Below, piece by piece: positions 19,790 to 27,667 of a stretch of 64,000 nt of DNA. The notes under the pieces are model-generated. The model saw only the letters and a list, made by a program, of their open reading frames with translations. It ran no database searches and had not been told where the DNA came from. The translations under genes were made by a program, and so were the position numbers. The DNA is from Caldilineaceae bacterium (GTDB taxonomy: Bacteria > Chloroflexota > Anaerolineae > Caldilineales > Caldilineaceae): contig JAHBVG010000007.1 of NCBI GenBank assembly GCA_019637695.1, forward strand, positions 1 to 64,000, in the 5' to 3' direction. Position 1 is the first letter of the stretch, and every line of letters begins with the position of its first letter.

Positions 19790-22348
19790 TTAATCATACG
19801 GCTGCTCGCGCAACTCCTCGCTGCGTAACACCTGGCGGATTACAAACGTGCCCTGTACGGTAATATCGTGCTTGTGGACGCCGCTGATCACCTCTTTGTA
19901 AGTGCCGCCCCAGGCAATGCCCCCCCAATCCAGCGCCAGGATCAAATTCTCGATCTCGGCGTCGCTGAGAGAAGCCATCCCCGGCATACGGCGCAGATCG
20001 TCTAGCAGCGTCAATTGGATGCGCCGTTTGAAGCCGACCGATTCGTACTGGTAGGGTTGCAGATTTCCTGGCAGGAGCCGGAAGAGCGCATCCAGGTTGT
20101 CGTGATCCGGGTGGTACTTGTGTTTGAAGGGATTGAGGGGATCGTTCTCCTCCACAGCCAGCACTTCAAACTGCTGCAAGCCACCAGCGCTGAAGCTTCC
20201 CGCAGTGGTTGTCTTGGGGGCAGGCAGACTAAAGGCCACGCTGCTAATGCGGCGACCGCCCGCGCTCAACTCGTAGTAGGGCAACAGTTCGGGTTTGGCC
20301 TCCTCGTCCTTCACACGCAGCAGAATGCGGAAGCGGAATGGATCGAGCGTGGGCGCGGCCTCCTGGATTTCGCCACAGGCCACATCCCCACCCTCGCTAC
20401 GGATGCGGATAGCCGAGCTTCCTGTCAGCAGGGTCGCCAGATCTGCCAAGACAGCGACGCCGGGCAGCAACCCATTTTTCACAGCCCCCAAAGTTACCGG
20501 CGCCGGATTCGCCAGGACGTCGGCGCACCCGCCGGGACCGGTCTGGACAAGTTCCGCGCTGTGGGATGGGACAAAGCCAAAGTTGATCAACGGCTGGATC
20601 GAGTTCTCGTCCTGGTCATAATAGGGAAGTGTATCGGTGACCAACAGCACCTGGCGCACATAGCCGGCCGGCGATACAGCAGTGATGCCAGCGGCAGAGA
20701 GCGAAAGGGAGGCAGGCAGCAGATTGGGCGCGATCACCGTCGGCGTCACGGGCCGGGTCACTTCAAAGTCCGCCGTGTAGTTGGGCGGCGGCGTCACGTT
20801 GATCGTGTAGTCGCCGGGCGTCAGGCCGGTGAAACGGTATGAGCCGTCGGCGGCTGTCGTCGTCGAAAGAGTCCCCAGCGTCACCGTCAACCCGGCCAAC
20901 CCTGCTTCATCTCCATCGCGCAGACCGTTCTGATTGGCATCCCAAAAGAGATAGCCGCCCACATAGGGCAGATCCCCGCGGACCCTGGCAGCGTCCAACG
21001 GATCTGTAGAGATCGCACCGGGCAGCGCCAGAGTGATTAAGAGTTGCAAGTTATTCCCGATCTGGCGCATCTCCGCAGCGCCACGAATGCTCGCCTCGGA
21101 TTGTGGATAGAGGCCAATGGTCAACTGGCTGCTTTCCACATTGGTGCTGCCCAATCGACCTTCGCTCACTTCGGTCACAGTCACCTCACCCACCCAAAGA
21201 CCTGCTTTGGCGCCAGCCTGGGCGACGACAGGCAACAGCCAGCGCACGCCCAGGTCTGGCGCGCTGATCTGGAGCAGGGCTTCGCCGCCTTGAGGCTGTT
21301 CGCTGCCCAACACCGAAAACTTCACCGGCTGGATGCTCTGGCCGGAGAGGGTGAGGCTGCCATTGCCGCTGCGCAGGTCCTGTGTGATTGGGTGGGTCAG
21401 GCGGAGGGCGACGCCGGCATTGTTTCCTTGCAGCAACGCAATCGAGACCGGCGCATTGATAGCGGAGAGATTCTGAAGGGTAAAGCCCTGCTGATGGCTG
21501 CCAGCGCCGAAGTTCAAACCTTGATCCACGATCTCCTGCACCACCAGCGGAGCCGTGAAGTTGGCGGCATCCTCGGCGTTGGGGCCGCCGTAGTAGACCA
21601 GATAGGCATGGCCGCTGGCGAGCTTTTCTGTAGCGGCCAGTTCTACCCACTCGCCGGCTGTGTTCAGTTGGTAGACCTGAGAAATGGGCGATGATCCGAA
21701 AAAGATCTGACGGGTTGGTTCGTTCCCGGCCAAAATGGGGAAACCGGCCAGGTTGTATGATTCTTGGACCCAGCGGTGCTTGCGCACCACAGGTCGGCCA
21801 ACCACCGATAATGTGGCGCTGCTGCCCTCCTTCAACTGCACCAGATACCCTGTGTTGGCGCGCAGACTCACCAGATCTGTAAGGAAGGCGTCGGGCCTGC
21901 CGTCGGGGATGTAGCGCCTCCAGCCTGGCTCATCCCAAAGACCCTCGGCAGGATCAACAATATAGTCCATGCGCGTGGTGGGCACATTCCAGGTCCAGAC
22001 ACCTTCCAGACAGGCGCAGCTATCCAACTGAGCGAAGATTGCCTCAATGCCAGAGCGCTCGTGTACCCAAATGGGCTGCGCCTCTGTACCCTCATTCACC
22101 AACGGCGACGGGTTGATCGGCTCCACCTCCAGGTAGATGGTATTCCATCCTCCGGCCAGCGTAAAGGTCTGGGTGACGGTAGCGCCGCTGCTCCAACTCA
22201 TGACGCTTTGGCGATCCACGGCAATTGGCGCGCTGCTCTCCACGGTAAAGGCGGATGCGCCCGACTGCTGTTGGAACCGCCATCCGCCAACGAAGAGGAC
22301 AGCCAGGAGGGAGGCCAGGCGCAGGGAGATCGTAAGTTGTTTAGGCAT
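19790..22348 (-). CDS. Secreted protein with SdrD-B-like domain
   Basis: 852 residues from ATG 22348. Residues 7-25 are a hydrophobic export signal. The N-terminal ~430 residues are beta-rich and not recognised (GGWNTIYLEVEPINPSPLV; several Trp and Tyr). Residues ~470-540 match the SdrD-B/Cna-B-like pattern GGYLFWDANQNGLRDGDEAG then ADGSYRFTGLTPGDYTI, a calcium-binding Ig-like fold common in surface adhesins. The C-terminal part holds HKYHPDHDNLDALF and ends with WGGTYKEVISGVHKHDITV, an organised domain I cannot name. It lies 166 bp upstream of the giant gene in the same operon. A conserved association with the TcA-like giant is possible, and a search would show it. No enzymatic motif is evident. 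Confidence 0.75.
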   Translation of the reverse strand: MPKQLTISLRLASLLAVLFVGGWRFQQQSGASAFTVESSAPIAVDRQSVMSWSSGATVTQTFTLAGGWNTIYLEVEPINPSPLVNEGTEAQPIWVHERSGIEAIFAQLDSCACLEGVWTWNVPTTRMDYIVDPAEGLWDEPGWRRYIPDGRPDAFLTDLVSLRANTGYLVQLKEGSSATLSVVGRPVVRKHRWVQESYNLAGFPILAGNEPTRQIFFGSSPISQVYQLNTAGEWVELAATEKLASGHAYLVYYGGPNAEDAANFTAPLVVQEIVDQGLNFGAGSHQQGFTLQNLSAINAPVSIALLQGNNAGVALRLTHPITQDLRSGNGSLTLSGQSIQPVKFSVLGSEQPQGGEALLQISAPDLGVRWLLPVVAQAGAKAGLWVGEVTVTEVSEGRLGSTNVESSQLTIGLYPQSEASIRGAAEMRQIGNNLQLLITLALPGAISTDPLDAARVRGDLPYVGGYLFWDANQNGLRDGDEAGLAGLTVTLGTLSTTTAADGSYRFTGLTPGDYTINVTPPPNYTADFEVTRPVTPTVIAPNLLPASLSLSAAGITAVSPAGYVRQVLLVTDTLPYYDQDENSIQPLINFGFVPSHSAELVQTGPGGCADVLANPAPVTLGAVKNGLLPGVAVLADLATLLTGSSAIRIRSEGGDVACGEIQEAAPTLDPFRFRILLRVKDEEAKPELLPYYELSAGGRRISSVAFSLPAPKTTTAGSFSAGGLQQFEVLAVEENDPLNPFKHKYHPDHDNLDALFRLLPGNLQPYQYESVGFKRRIQLTLLDDLRRMPGMASLSDAEIENLILALDWGGIAWGGTYKEVISGVHKHDITVQGTFVIRQVLRSEELREQPYD

Positions 22349-22426
22349 GGAATGTATAGTCCTCCGGGTCAGAATTGACTGCGCTAGTGCTGATCCACAA
22401 CAAAAGCGTGAAATCGATCTCCTGCT

Positions 22427-23266
22427 CTACTGAGAAGAGATTGCAGGCAAATACAGGAGTCCGGTTGACGCAAGGCCCGATGTCGGCGTAGCTGTCGGCG
22501 TACGAGTCGCTGTTGCCGTATGCGTAGGCATGGGTGTATGTGTCGGCGTATGGGTTGCCGTCGCTGTGGGAGTAGAAGTTGGTGTATGGGTGGGCGTCGG
22601 TGTAACTGTCGCCGTCGGCGTGGCTGTGGGTGCATTCACAAAGGTAATCATCCCCGATACGGCGGTCACGTGTAGGGGGATCCCCTCAGCATCGGCGAAG
22701 CTCTCCACCGTCAGGCTTAACGGCGTTGTTGAGCCGACAGTGGGTGATCCGGCAGCCTGCCATGTAATCTGCACCAGCGTAAGCCTATTCCCCGCGTCCA
22801 CATTGATCCCCTCTAATGAGATAGGGTTGAAACTCACCGCATCTGGCGTCCCATCTTTATCGCGGTCAAGAGAAAGATTACACAAACCTGTAGAGAAGAG
22901 AGTATTCCGTCTGCATTCGAGCGGTTTGAGCAGCGCTGGATCGTAGCCCACCACAGCCGTCACCGCCCCCAAGTTCTTCACATCCGTAACAGTGATCGGC
23001 AGGATGACGTTGCCATCACGGACGGGTAAGGCGCCGCTGTCTGCCTGCACAACTGGGTTTACTGTTGCGTCAATCAACAGAGCAGGGCCGGAGCCTGGCA
23101 GCGTAGGGTTGATTTTCAGCCTTGACATTGAAGCCACCAGGTACCCTCTTTCATCTGTTGGCGCAAGAGAAAAAAGTATCCCCATACCCAGCACAAGCAA
23201 CATGCAGAAGATGAGCGCACGCTGTCGAACGCGTATAAAGTTGTTTTGAGGATAACGATCGAGCAT
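22427..23266 (-). CDS. Membrane-anchored or secreted single-cohesin protein
   Basis: 279 residues from ATG 23266 (AAGG upstream). Residues 16-34 are a hydrophobic segment after a basic N-terminus. One cohesin-like domain spans residues ~60-210 (VTAVVGYDPALLKPLEC, second Cys at GLCN). A Thr/Pro/Ala/His linker of about 50 residues follows, and the protein ends in GLLYLPAISSQ. It is the first gene of the operon, with a promoter candidate about 190 bp upstream. The Thr-Pro stalk and short YLP tail make it look like a miniature form of the five-cohesin protein. It may be the cell-proximal anchor for dockerin partners; that is inference. Confidence 0.85.
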   Translation of the reverse strand: MLDRYPQNNFIRVRQRALIFCMLLVLGMGILFSLAPTDERGYLVASMSRLKINPTLPGSGPALLIDATVNPVVQADSGALPVRDGNVILPITVTDVKNLGAVTAVVGYDPALLKPLECRRNTLFSTGLCNLSLDRDKDGTPDAVSFNPISLEGINVDAGNRLTLVQITWQAAGSPTVGSTTPLSLTVESFADAEGIPLHVTAVSGMITFVNAPTATPTATVTPTPTHTPTSTPTATATHTPTHTPMPTHTATATRTPTATPTSGLASTGLLYLPAISSQ

Positions 23267-23461
23267 GCACGCCTTACTTTTAGGCTTTTCAGAGGCCCCG
23301 GCTAAATTACAAGAATCTCCAGGAATGCACCTGAGCCTTACTGTACGTTATCGATTTCACAAGAGAGAAACCGTCTGAGGAAAGAAGAATTCGGAAGAAA
23401 GCTGTGTGTACACTGATTAAAAGCGTGTAGAATTGAAGATCAGAAGATTTGCCGATGGACA

Positions 23462-23490
23462 ATTATCGAAAAGGATCTACAACGATTCAA
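23462..23490 (-). promoter_or_regulatory. Candidate promoter of the cohesin/giant operon
   Basis: On the minus strand TTGAAT (23485-23490), a 17-bp spacer and GATAAT (23462-23467). It would start transcription near 23455 and give a leader of about 190 nt before ATG 23266. The -35 hexamer overlaps one member of the direct-repeat set listed next. Confidence 0.45.
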
Positions 23491-23522
23491 GCATAGCAAC
23501 AGAACGTCAAAGAAACGTCAAA
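23483..23522. promoter_or_regulatory. Direct heptamer repeats with 11-bp phasing, candidate SARP operator
   Basis: CGTCAAA occurs at 23505-23511 and 23516-23522, an exact 11-bp period. A weaker copy CGATTCA lies at 23483-23489, 22 bp before the first. SARP-family activators are known to bind heptameric direct repeats phased by 11 bp near the -35 region. The repeats lie between the divergent SARP-like gene and the surface-protein operon, next to the minus-strand -35. Binding is inferred. Confidence 0.4.
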
Positions 23523-23569
23523 AAATTGGGCGTTTGGTCACAAAATTGAATCGCCAGGAAAAACTCTTC

Positions 23570-23599
23570 TTGTGCAAAATAGATCGATGACCCTATAAT
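23570..23599 (+). promoter_or_regulatory. Candidate promoter of the SARP-like regulator
   Basis: TTGTGC (23570-23575), an 18-bp spacer and a consensus TATAAT (23594-23599) on the plus strand. Transcription would begin near 23606, about 125 nt before the GTG start. The rest of the 465-bp divergent gap is AT-rich and shows no other gene. Confidence 0.5.
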
Positions 23600-23731
23600 G
23601 ATGTTGCCTCGTTTTGACACAATATTATCTTATGCTTTGTCTGATTAAATTTTCTTTGGTTCTGGGTAATCAGCCTTACCATAATCTGTCGCCAATTTCC
23701 GCATCCGACGTTTAGAAAGCATGGTGGAATT

Positions 23732-24550
23732 GTGCAATTGGCCTTCTCCTTTTTAGGCTCGTTTCAGGTTAGATTGAACGGAAGACCACTGCGCTTTGCA
23801 ACTGATTCTGCGCGCGCTTTACTCGCCTATTTGGTCGTCGAAGCTTCCCCTGCAGGGCGAACACATTCGCGGCTATTGTTAGCCCACTTATTCTGGCCTG
23901 ATCAATGCACTGCGACGGCGCGCCATAACCTGCGCCAGTCCCTGCTGCATCTGCGCCAGGGTTTGGGTGAAGCAGCCCTACCCCTCTTGCATGTCACTGC
24001 GCAATCGCTTGGCATTGCCCCAGAGGTAGCCACTATCTGTGATGTTCACCGCGTCCAGCAGATCCTCGACGGCTGCGCCTCACACCCTCACACTGCTCTT
24101 CACCAATGCTCAAGCTGTCTTCACGAGTTGGAACAGGCGATCATCCTCTATAAAGGTGAATTTCTGCACGGTCTCTCGGTCGCCGGCGGCTATCCATTTG
24201 AAGATTGGGTTCTCTTGCGACGCGAGCAAATCCATCGGCGAATTATTCACATCCTGCACTCGCTGGCGGAGTACCACGCGGCGACCGGTTCCTATGAGCG
24301 TGTGCAATACTATGCGGAACGGCAGTTGGCGCTGGAACCGTGGCGCGAGGAAGCTCACCGCCAGATGATGATTGCATTATCGGCCAACGGAGATCGCACG
24401 GCAGCGCTGACCCAATATAAGATATGCTGCCGCATCCTGGCCAAGGAACTGGATACTATACCCTCGTTCGAGACGGAGGTTCTTTATCTTCAGATTAAGC
24501 AGGGCAGGTCATCGCCGTGGCTGCAACCCCTTGCTCTTTCCAATCCCTAA
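23732..24550 (+). CDS. SARP/BTAD-type transcriptional activator
   Basis: 272 residues from GTG 23732, preceded by GGTGG. The N-terminal ~95 residues resemble the winged-helix part of SARP/AfsR-type regulators (FLGSFQVRLNGRPLRFAT; LLAHLFWPDQ; NLRQSLLHLRQ). Residues ~100-260 form the helical bacterial-transcriptional-activator (BTAD) TPR-like domain, with YKGEFLHGL and the ending RILAKELDTIPSFETEVLY. There is no NB-ARC, kinase or LuxR extension, so it is a small stand-alone member. It is divergent from the surface-protein operon and shares a 465-bp control region with 11-bp repeats. It probably activates that operon and perhaps itself. The signal it senses is not visible. Confidence 0.85.
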   Translation: MQLAFSFLGSFQVRLNGRPLRFATDSARALLAYLVVEASPAGRTHSRLLLAHLFWPDQCTATARHNLRQSLLHLRQGLGEAALPLLHVTAQSLGIAPEVATICDVHRVQQILDGCASHPHTALHQCSSCLHELEQAIILYKGEFLHGLSVAGGYPFEDWVLLRREQIHRRIIHILHSLAEYHAATGSYERVQYYAERQLALEPWREEAHRQMMIALSANGDRTAALTQYKICCRILAKELDTIPSFETEVLYLQIKQGRSSPWLQPLALSNP

Positions 24551-24656
24551 GCTACGTCGCTGAACGATCTCTTTCTCTTGTCTTCTTTCTCTGTATCACT
24601 TCCCCGCTATCTCGACAGAGACGAGGATTGTGGGTAAACTCCTCTCAGTTACCATG

Positions 24657-24698
24657 CATCCAGACTCTTTCTATGCTTGACAGTGGATTGTCTGGATG
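24657..24698. repeat. Inverted repeat around a -35-like box upstream of the methyltransferase
   Basis: CATCCAGAC (24657-24665) and its exact complement (24690-24698) flank a TTGACA at 24677-24682. No convincing -10 follows at 17 bp. It could be an operator, or simply a hairpin, in the 190-bp gap between the regulator and the next gene. Confidence 0.35.
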
Positions 24699-24739
24699 AT
24701 CCCATCTTGTGACATTTTGTGATCGAGGAGCAACCCGCG

Positions 24740-25498
24740 GTGACTGTTGAAGATCAACGCCAGGCCTGGAACCGCGTGGCAGGCATTTATCAGAATCGCC
24801 ACCAGATTGGCGTAGATGCCGTGCAATACGGGCCGTTAGCGCCGAATGAAAGCGAGCTTCACCTGCTGGGGACGGTAGCGGGGCAGCACATTCTTGAGAT
24901 CGGCTGCGGCGGCGGGCAGAACTGTGTGGCGTTGGCGCGCGCTGGCGCTACGGTGATCGGTGTAGACATCAGCAACACCCAGATCGAGTTTGCCCGCCAA
25001 CTGGCCGCCGCCGAAAATGTGTCCATTGACTTTCGATGTGCCGACGCTGTCGATCTCTCTTTTGTGCCCGACGCCAGCCAGGATCTGGTGCTTGCCGTCT
25101 ACCTCTTCCCCTACATTGAGGACGTTCCCTCTCTGCTGGCGGAATGCGCGCGGACGCTTCGCCCTGGCGGTCAGCTCGTCATCAGCCAGGATCATCCCAT
25201 CCGCGCCTGCTATTGGGATGAAGAACACGAGGAAGAAAGTATTTTGCCCGCCCGCAGCTACTTTGAGCCGCGCCCATTGCGTTGGTCCTTTGCCGAGACG
25301 GGAACACCGATGATCTCCCATCATCGCACTATCGGTCAATGGTTCTCACAGCTATGCGAATCCGGCTTCGTTGTCAAACAGACCCTGGAATTTCCCCTGC
25401 CCCCCGGTATGGCGGATGAGCCGTGGGCTGATGAATACACATCTGAAGTAGCGATCCACCTGCCGCAGACCATGATTTTGGTGGCACAACGACAATGA
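24740..25498 (+). CDS. Class I SAM-dependent methyltransferase
   Basis: About 252 residues. I choose GTG 24740 because GAGGAG lies nine bases upstream; another in-frame GTG at 24719 lacks a clear ribosome site. The SAM-binding motif I is ILEIGCGGGQN (residues ~50-60), followed by VIGVDIS (motif II) and ADAVDLSFVPDAS (motif III-like), then the LRPGGQLVIS strand. The C-terminal part (SISHHRTIGQW-like region) resembles the UbiE/Methyltransf_11 group acting on small molecules. The substrate cannot be told. It overlaps the next gene by four bases (ATGA), so the two are translationally coupled. Confidence 0.85.
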   Translation: MTVEDQRQAWNRVAGIYQNRHQIGVDAVQYGPLAPNESELHLLGTVAGQHILEIGCGGGQNCVALARAGATVIGVDISNTQIEFARQLAAAENVSIDFRCADAVDLSFVPDASQDLVLAVYLFPYIEDVPSLLAECARTLRPGGQLVISQDHPIRACYWDEEHEEESILPARSYFEPRPLRWSFAETGTPMISHHRTIGQWFSQLCESGFVVKQTLEFPLPPGMADEPWADEYTSEVAIHLPQTMILVAQRQ

Positions 25499-26328
25499 AC
25501 GACAATGGATCCACACGATCGGAACACTCTATGAGCATCCCAATCCCCAATCCCCAGTTCCCAGTCCCCAGTCCCCAGTCCCCTCATCTGCTGCCCACCC
25601 CCTTCCCCATCCGCGCCATCCACCAAGAAAATTATCGCACCAAGACTTTTGTACTCGACGGTCGAATGGATGCCTATCCCGGTCAATTTGTGATGGCCTG
25701 GTTGCCCCGCTTTGACGAGAAGCCCTTTTCGCTGGTCAATGCCGATCCCATCACGTTGATGGTGACGGCGGTGGGGCCCTTCAGTCGTCTGCTCCACGAA
25801 AAGCGGATCGACGATCTGCTCTGGGTGCGCGGTCCCTTTGGGCATGGCTTTCATGTGGATGGGGTGGATCGACGGCTGGCGTTGGTGGGCGGCGGCTATG
25901 GGGTCGCGCCGCTGCTCTGGTTGGCGCGCACGCAGCTTGACATCGCCAGCCAGATCACGGCAATTATCGGCGCCCGCACGGCTGAGGATGTCCTCTACGA
26001 TGACAGGTTCGTACAGTTGGCCGAGGCCTCTGGCGAGACAAAAACGGGCGTCGATCTGATCATCACCACCGAGGATAGCAGCCGCGGCATAGCCGGACGC
26101 GTCACCCATGCCCTGGAACCGTTGCTGAAAGCAGACCGACTTGATAGCATCTACGCCTGTGGCCCTCACGGTATGCTGGCGGCGCTGGAAACGCTGGGCG
26201 CGTCATATCATGTGGCTTCCCAACTGAGTTGGGAAGCCTACATGCGCTGCGCCATCGGCATCTGTGGAGCCTGTGAACACGCGGGCAAGCTCTTGTGTTT
26301 GGATGGGCCGGTGCTGGAGAGGGGATGA
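25495..26328 (+). CDS. pyrK: PyrK-like dihydroorotate dehydrogenase electron-transfer subunit
   Basis: 277 residues; its ATG overlaps the methyltransferase stop. Features are an FAD-binding barrel region (YPGQFVMAWLP), an NAD-binding part (LALVGGGYGVAPLLWLA), the CGPHGML motif, and a C-terminal [2Fe-2S] cysteine set (MRCAIGICGACEH...LLC) as in PyrK, which passes electrons from dihydroorotate dehydrogenase to NAD. No pyrD is next to it, so a related flavoprotein oxidoreductase role remains possible. Residues ~15-31 (Pro/Ser/Gln/Asn) are encoded by a CCCCAATC/CCCCAGTC heptamer array, an unusual insertion just before the conserved fold. An internal ATG (codon 13, 25531) could be the true start. 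A MITE-like element begins five bases after the stop. Confidence 0.85.
   Translation: MNDNGSTRSEHSMSIPIPNPQFPVPSPQSPHLLPTPFPIRAIHQENYRTKTFVLDGRMDAYPGQFVMAWLPRFDEKPFSLVNADPITLMVTAVGPFSRLLHEKRIDDLLWVRGPFGHGFHVDGVDRRLALVGGGYGVAPLLWLARTQLDIASQITAIIGARTAEDVLYDDRFVQLAEASGETKTGVDLIITTEDSSRGIAGRVTHALEPLLKADRLDSIYACGPHGMLAALETLGASYHVASQLSWEAYMRCAIGICGACEHAGKLLCLDGPVLERG
25539..25583. repeat. CCCCARTC heptamer array inside pyrK
   Basis: Six successive copies of a 7-bp unit CCCCAAT/CCCCAGT with one variant (CCCAGTT). They are read in frame as a [13 protein letters not shown] linker. The same unit recurs at several gene ends in this window. Confidence 0.75.
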
Positions 26329-26332
26329 GGGG

Positions 26333-26483
26333 AGGGCAATCGCGAACTTGACTAAAGCAGGGTTAAAACCCGCGACTGACACTGAAAAGTCGCCTCAGCG
26401 ACTTGATTTTCAGTGCCTGAGGGCACTTTTCACTGTCAGAAGCCGGATTTATCCGTTGCTATCACGAAGCTCGCGATTGCCCT
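26333..26483. mobile_element. MITE-like element with terminal inverted repeats
   Basis: Terminal inverted repeats AGGGCAATCGCGAACTT (26333-26349) and 26467-26483 match at 16 of 17 bases. The element is 151 bp and has no coding capacity. The 9-bp direct repeat GGATGAGGG flanks it at 26323-26331 and 26484-26492, consistent with a target-site duplication; one extra G lies between the left copy and the terminal repeat. The interior can form hairpins, the clearest being CACTGAAAA...TTTTCAGTG with a nested GTCGC/GCGAC stem. The left duplication contains the pyrK stop codon, so insertion occurred exactly at the gene end. The mobilising transposase is not in the window. Confidence 0.7.
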
Positions 26484-26510
26484 GGATGAGGGAAGAGGAG
26501 AAGAAGAGAG

Positions 26511-26557
26511 GAAGAGAAGAAGGGAAGAAGGGAGTCCCTTCTTCCCTTCTTCTCTTC
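26511..26557. repeat. 47-bp purine/pyrimidine palindrome at the sufE-like stop
   Basis: Two perfect 23-bp arms (26511-26533 and 26535-26557) are separated by one base. The left arm is all purine (GAAGAGAAGAAGGG...). It lies between convergent genes and its last base is part of the stop codon of the SufE-like gene. It may work as a two-way terminator, though neither side has a run of T. Confidence 0.65.
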
Positions 26558-27018
26558 TATTGCTGCATCTTTTGCATGAGTTGACGTTTGAGATAGGCAA
26601 TTAAAGCGTGGAGGCCGCGCAGACGCTGGGGCGAGATCGCTTCGTGCAACCCCAGGAGAAAATGCACATCCTCAGGCGTTTTGAAGATCTCGTCGGGGGT
26701 AGAGCCGTTCAGCCCTTCGGCAACAATGGCTGCATACCCGCGCACAGTCGGCGATTCACGCGGTACGTCAATGTAGAACGTGACCCGGCTATCCTCCACC
26801 TCGGTGAAGACAAAAACAGGAGTTTGGCATTCATGGACCTGCTCCATTTCGTCCCGTTTGCTCAGGAGCCACGAGGGAAGATCGGGCATCTCCATTGAAA
26901 AATCGATAAGATAGTCGATGCGGTCGCGCGGCGCAGCCGTGCGAAAGTCCTCGATGATTTCACGGAGAGCAGGCGGGCAGGCCGCAATCCTCTCCTCGAC
27001 GGTTGTCCCCGTTTCCAA
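26557..27018 (-). CDS. sufE: SufE-like sulfur acceptor protein
   Basis: Start set at TTG 27018, which has AGAGGA six bases upstream; a GTG 33 bases further up (27051) is possible but lacks a ribosome site and adds residues unlike the family. SufE takes sulfur from the SufS cysteine desulfurase during Fe-S cluster assembly. Visible signs are the helix DRIDYLIDFSMEMPDLP, the active-site region VHECQTPVFVF with the acceptor Cys, and the end LRGLHALIAYLKRQL. Length (~153 residues) fits. No other suf gene is nearby. The gene converges on pyrK across the MITE and the palindrome. Confidence 0.85.
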   Translation of the reverse strand: METGTTVEERIAACPPALREIIEDFRTAAPRDRIDYLIDFSMEMPDLPSWLLSKRDEMEQVHECQTPVFVFTEVEDSRVTFYIDVPRESPTVRGYAAIVAEGLNGSTPDEIFKTPEDVHFLLGLHEAISPQRLRGLHALIAYLKRQLMQKMQQ

Positions 27019-27132
27019 AGCTTTTCCTCTTTCTGTTGCCTGGAACCCCACTGACCCGGGGCGTCATAGTCTTCGATCTGGTGATTAGATGCGCAGCCTA
27101 TGGTAGTACAGCACGGGGAATTCGTCAACGTT

Positions 27133-27561
27133 CTAGCGGATCTCCATCAGCTTAAGATCGAAGTTGAGCGCCTCGCCCGCCAACGGATGGTTAGCGTTAA
27201 AGGTTACCTGGTCTTCATTCAGATCCTCAACGACGGCGACGAAGGTATATTCTCCCTGTTGCATTTGGACCTGCTGCCCTGCGGCTAACTCTACATCGCC
27301 GGGCAGTTGTTCACGGGGGACAGCAAGCACCATTTCGTCTCGATAAGGACCATACGCTTCCTCGGCGGGGATGCGGACTTGCTTGGTTTCGCCGAGTTCC
27401 ATGCCTGTGATGGCTTGTTCAAACCCAGGGATGACCTGGCCGGAGCCCAGGGTAAATTCCAGCGGATCGCCGCCAACCGAAGCATCAAACCGATCTCCAT
27501 TGTCCAGTGTACCGACATAATGGACGCGGACTGTGTCTCCTACAGTAGCCCTCTGGCTCAT
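27133..27561 (-). CDS. FKBP-type peptidyl-prolyl isomerase, SlyD-like
   Basis: 142 residues from ATG 27561 with AGGAGG upstream. The FKBP core is split as in SlyD: VRVHYVGTLDNGDRFDAS and PLEFTLGSGQVIPGFEQAI at the N-terminal end, an inserted IF-type domain (residues ~70-120), and the closing NHPLAGEALNFDLKLMEI. The enzyme catalyses cis-trans isomerisation of X-Pro bonds and acts as a cytosolic folding helper. It lacks the His-rich metal-binding tail of E. coli SlyD. It is followed by the SufE-like gene 82 bp downstream (to 27051). Confidence 0.93.
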   Translation of the reverse strand: MSQRATVGDTVRVHYVGTLDNGDRFDASVGGDPLEFTLGSGQVIPGFEQAITGMELGETKQVRIPAEEAYGPYRDEMVLAVPREQLPGDVELAAGQQVQMQQGEYTFVAVVEDLNEDQVTFNANHPLAGEALNFDLKLMEIR

Positions 27562-27619
27562 TGTGTAACCTCCTACTTAATTGAATAGCGATGTGGTGAT
27601 CGCGCTCACCACAGAAAAT

Positions 27620-27655
27620 AAAAGGGGGCGTCGGAGTGCCCCGACGCCCCCTTTT
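27620..27655 (-). terminator. Intrinsic terminator of the 65-residue protein gene
   Basis: Arms at 27620-27634 and 27641-27655 form a 15-bp GC-rich stem (GGGGGCGTCGG core) with a six-base loop. On the minus strand it is followed by TTTTATTTT. It ends the message of the gene at 27668-27865 and separates it from the FKBP gene. Confidence 0.9.
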
Positions 27656-27667
27656 ATGCAGATTGCG

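Noticed and set aside
482..23266. Cellulosome gene cluster
   Set aside because: Cohesins and a dockerin are present but no glycoside hydrolase or cellulose-binding module was found.
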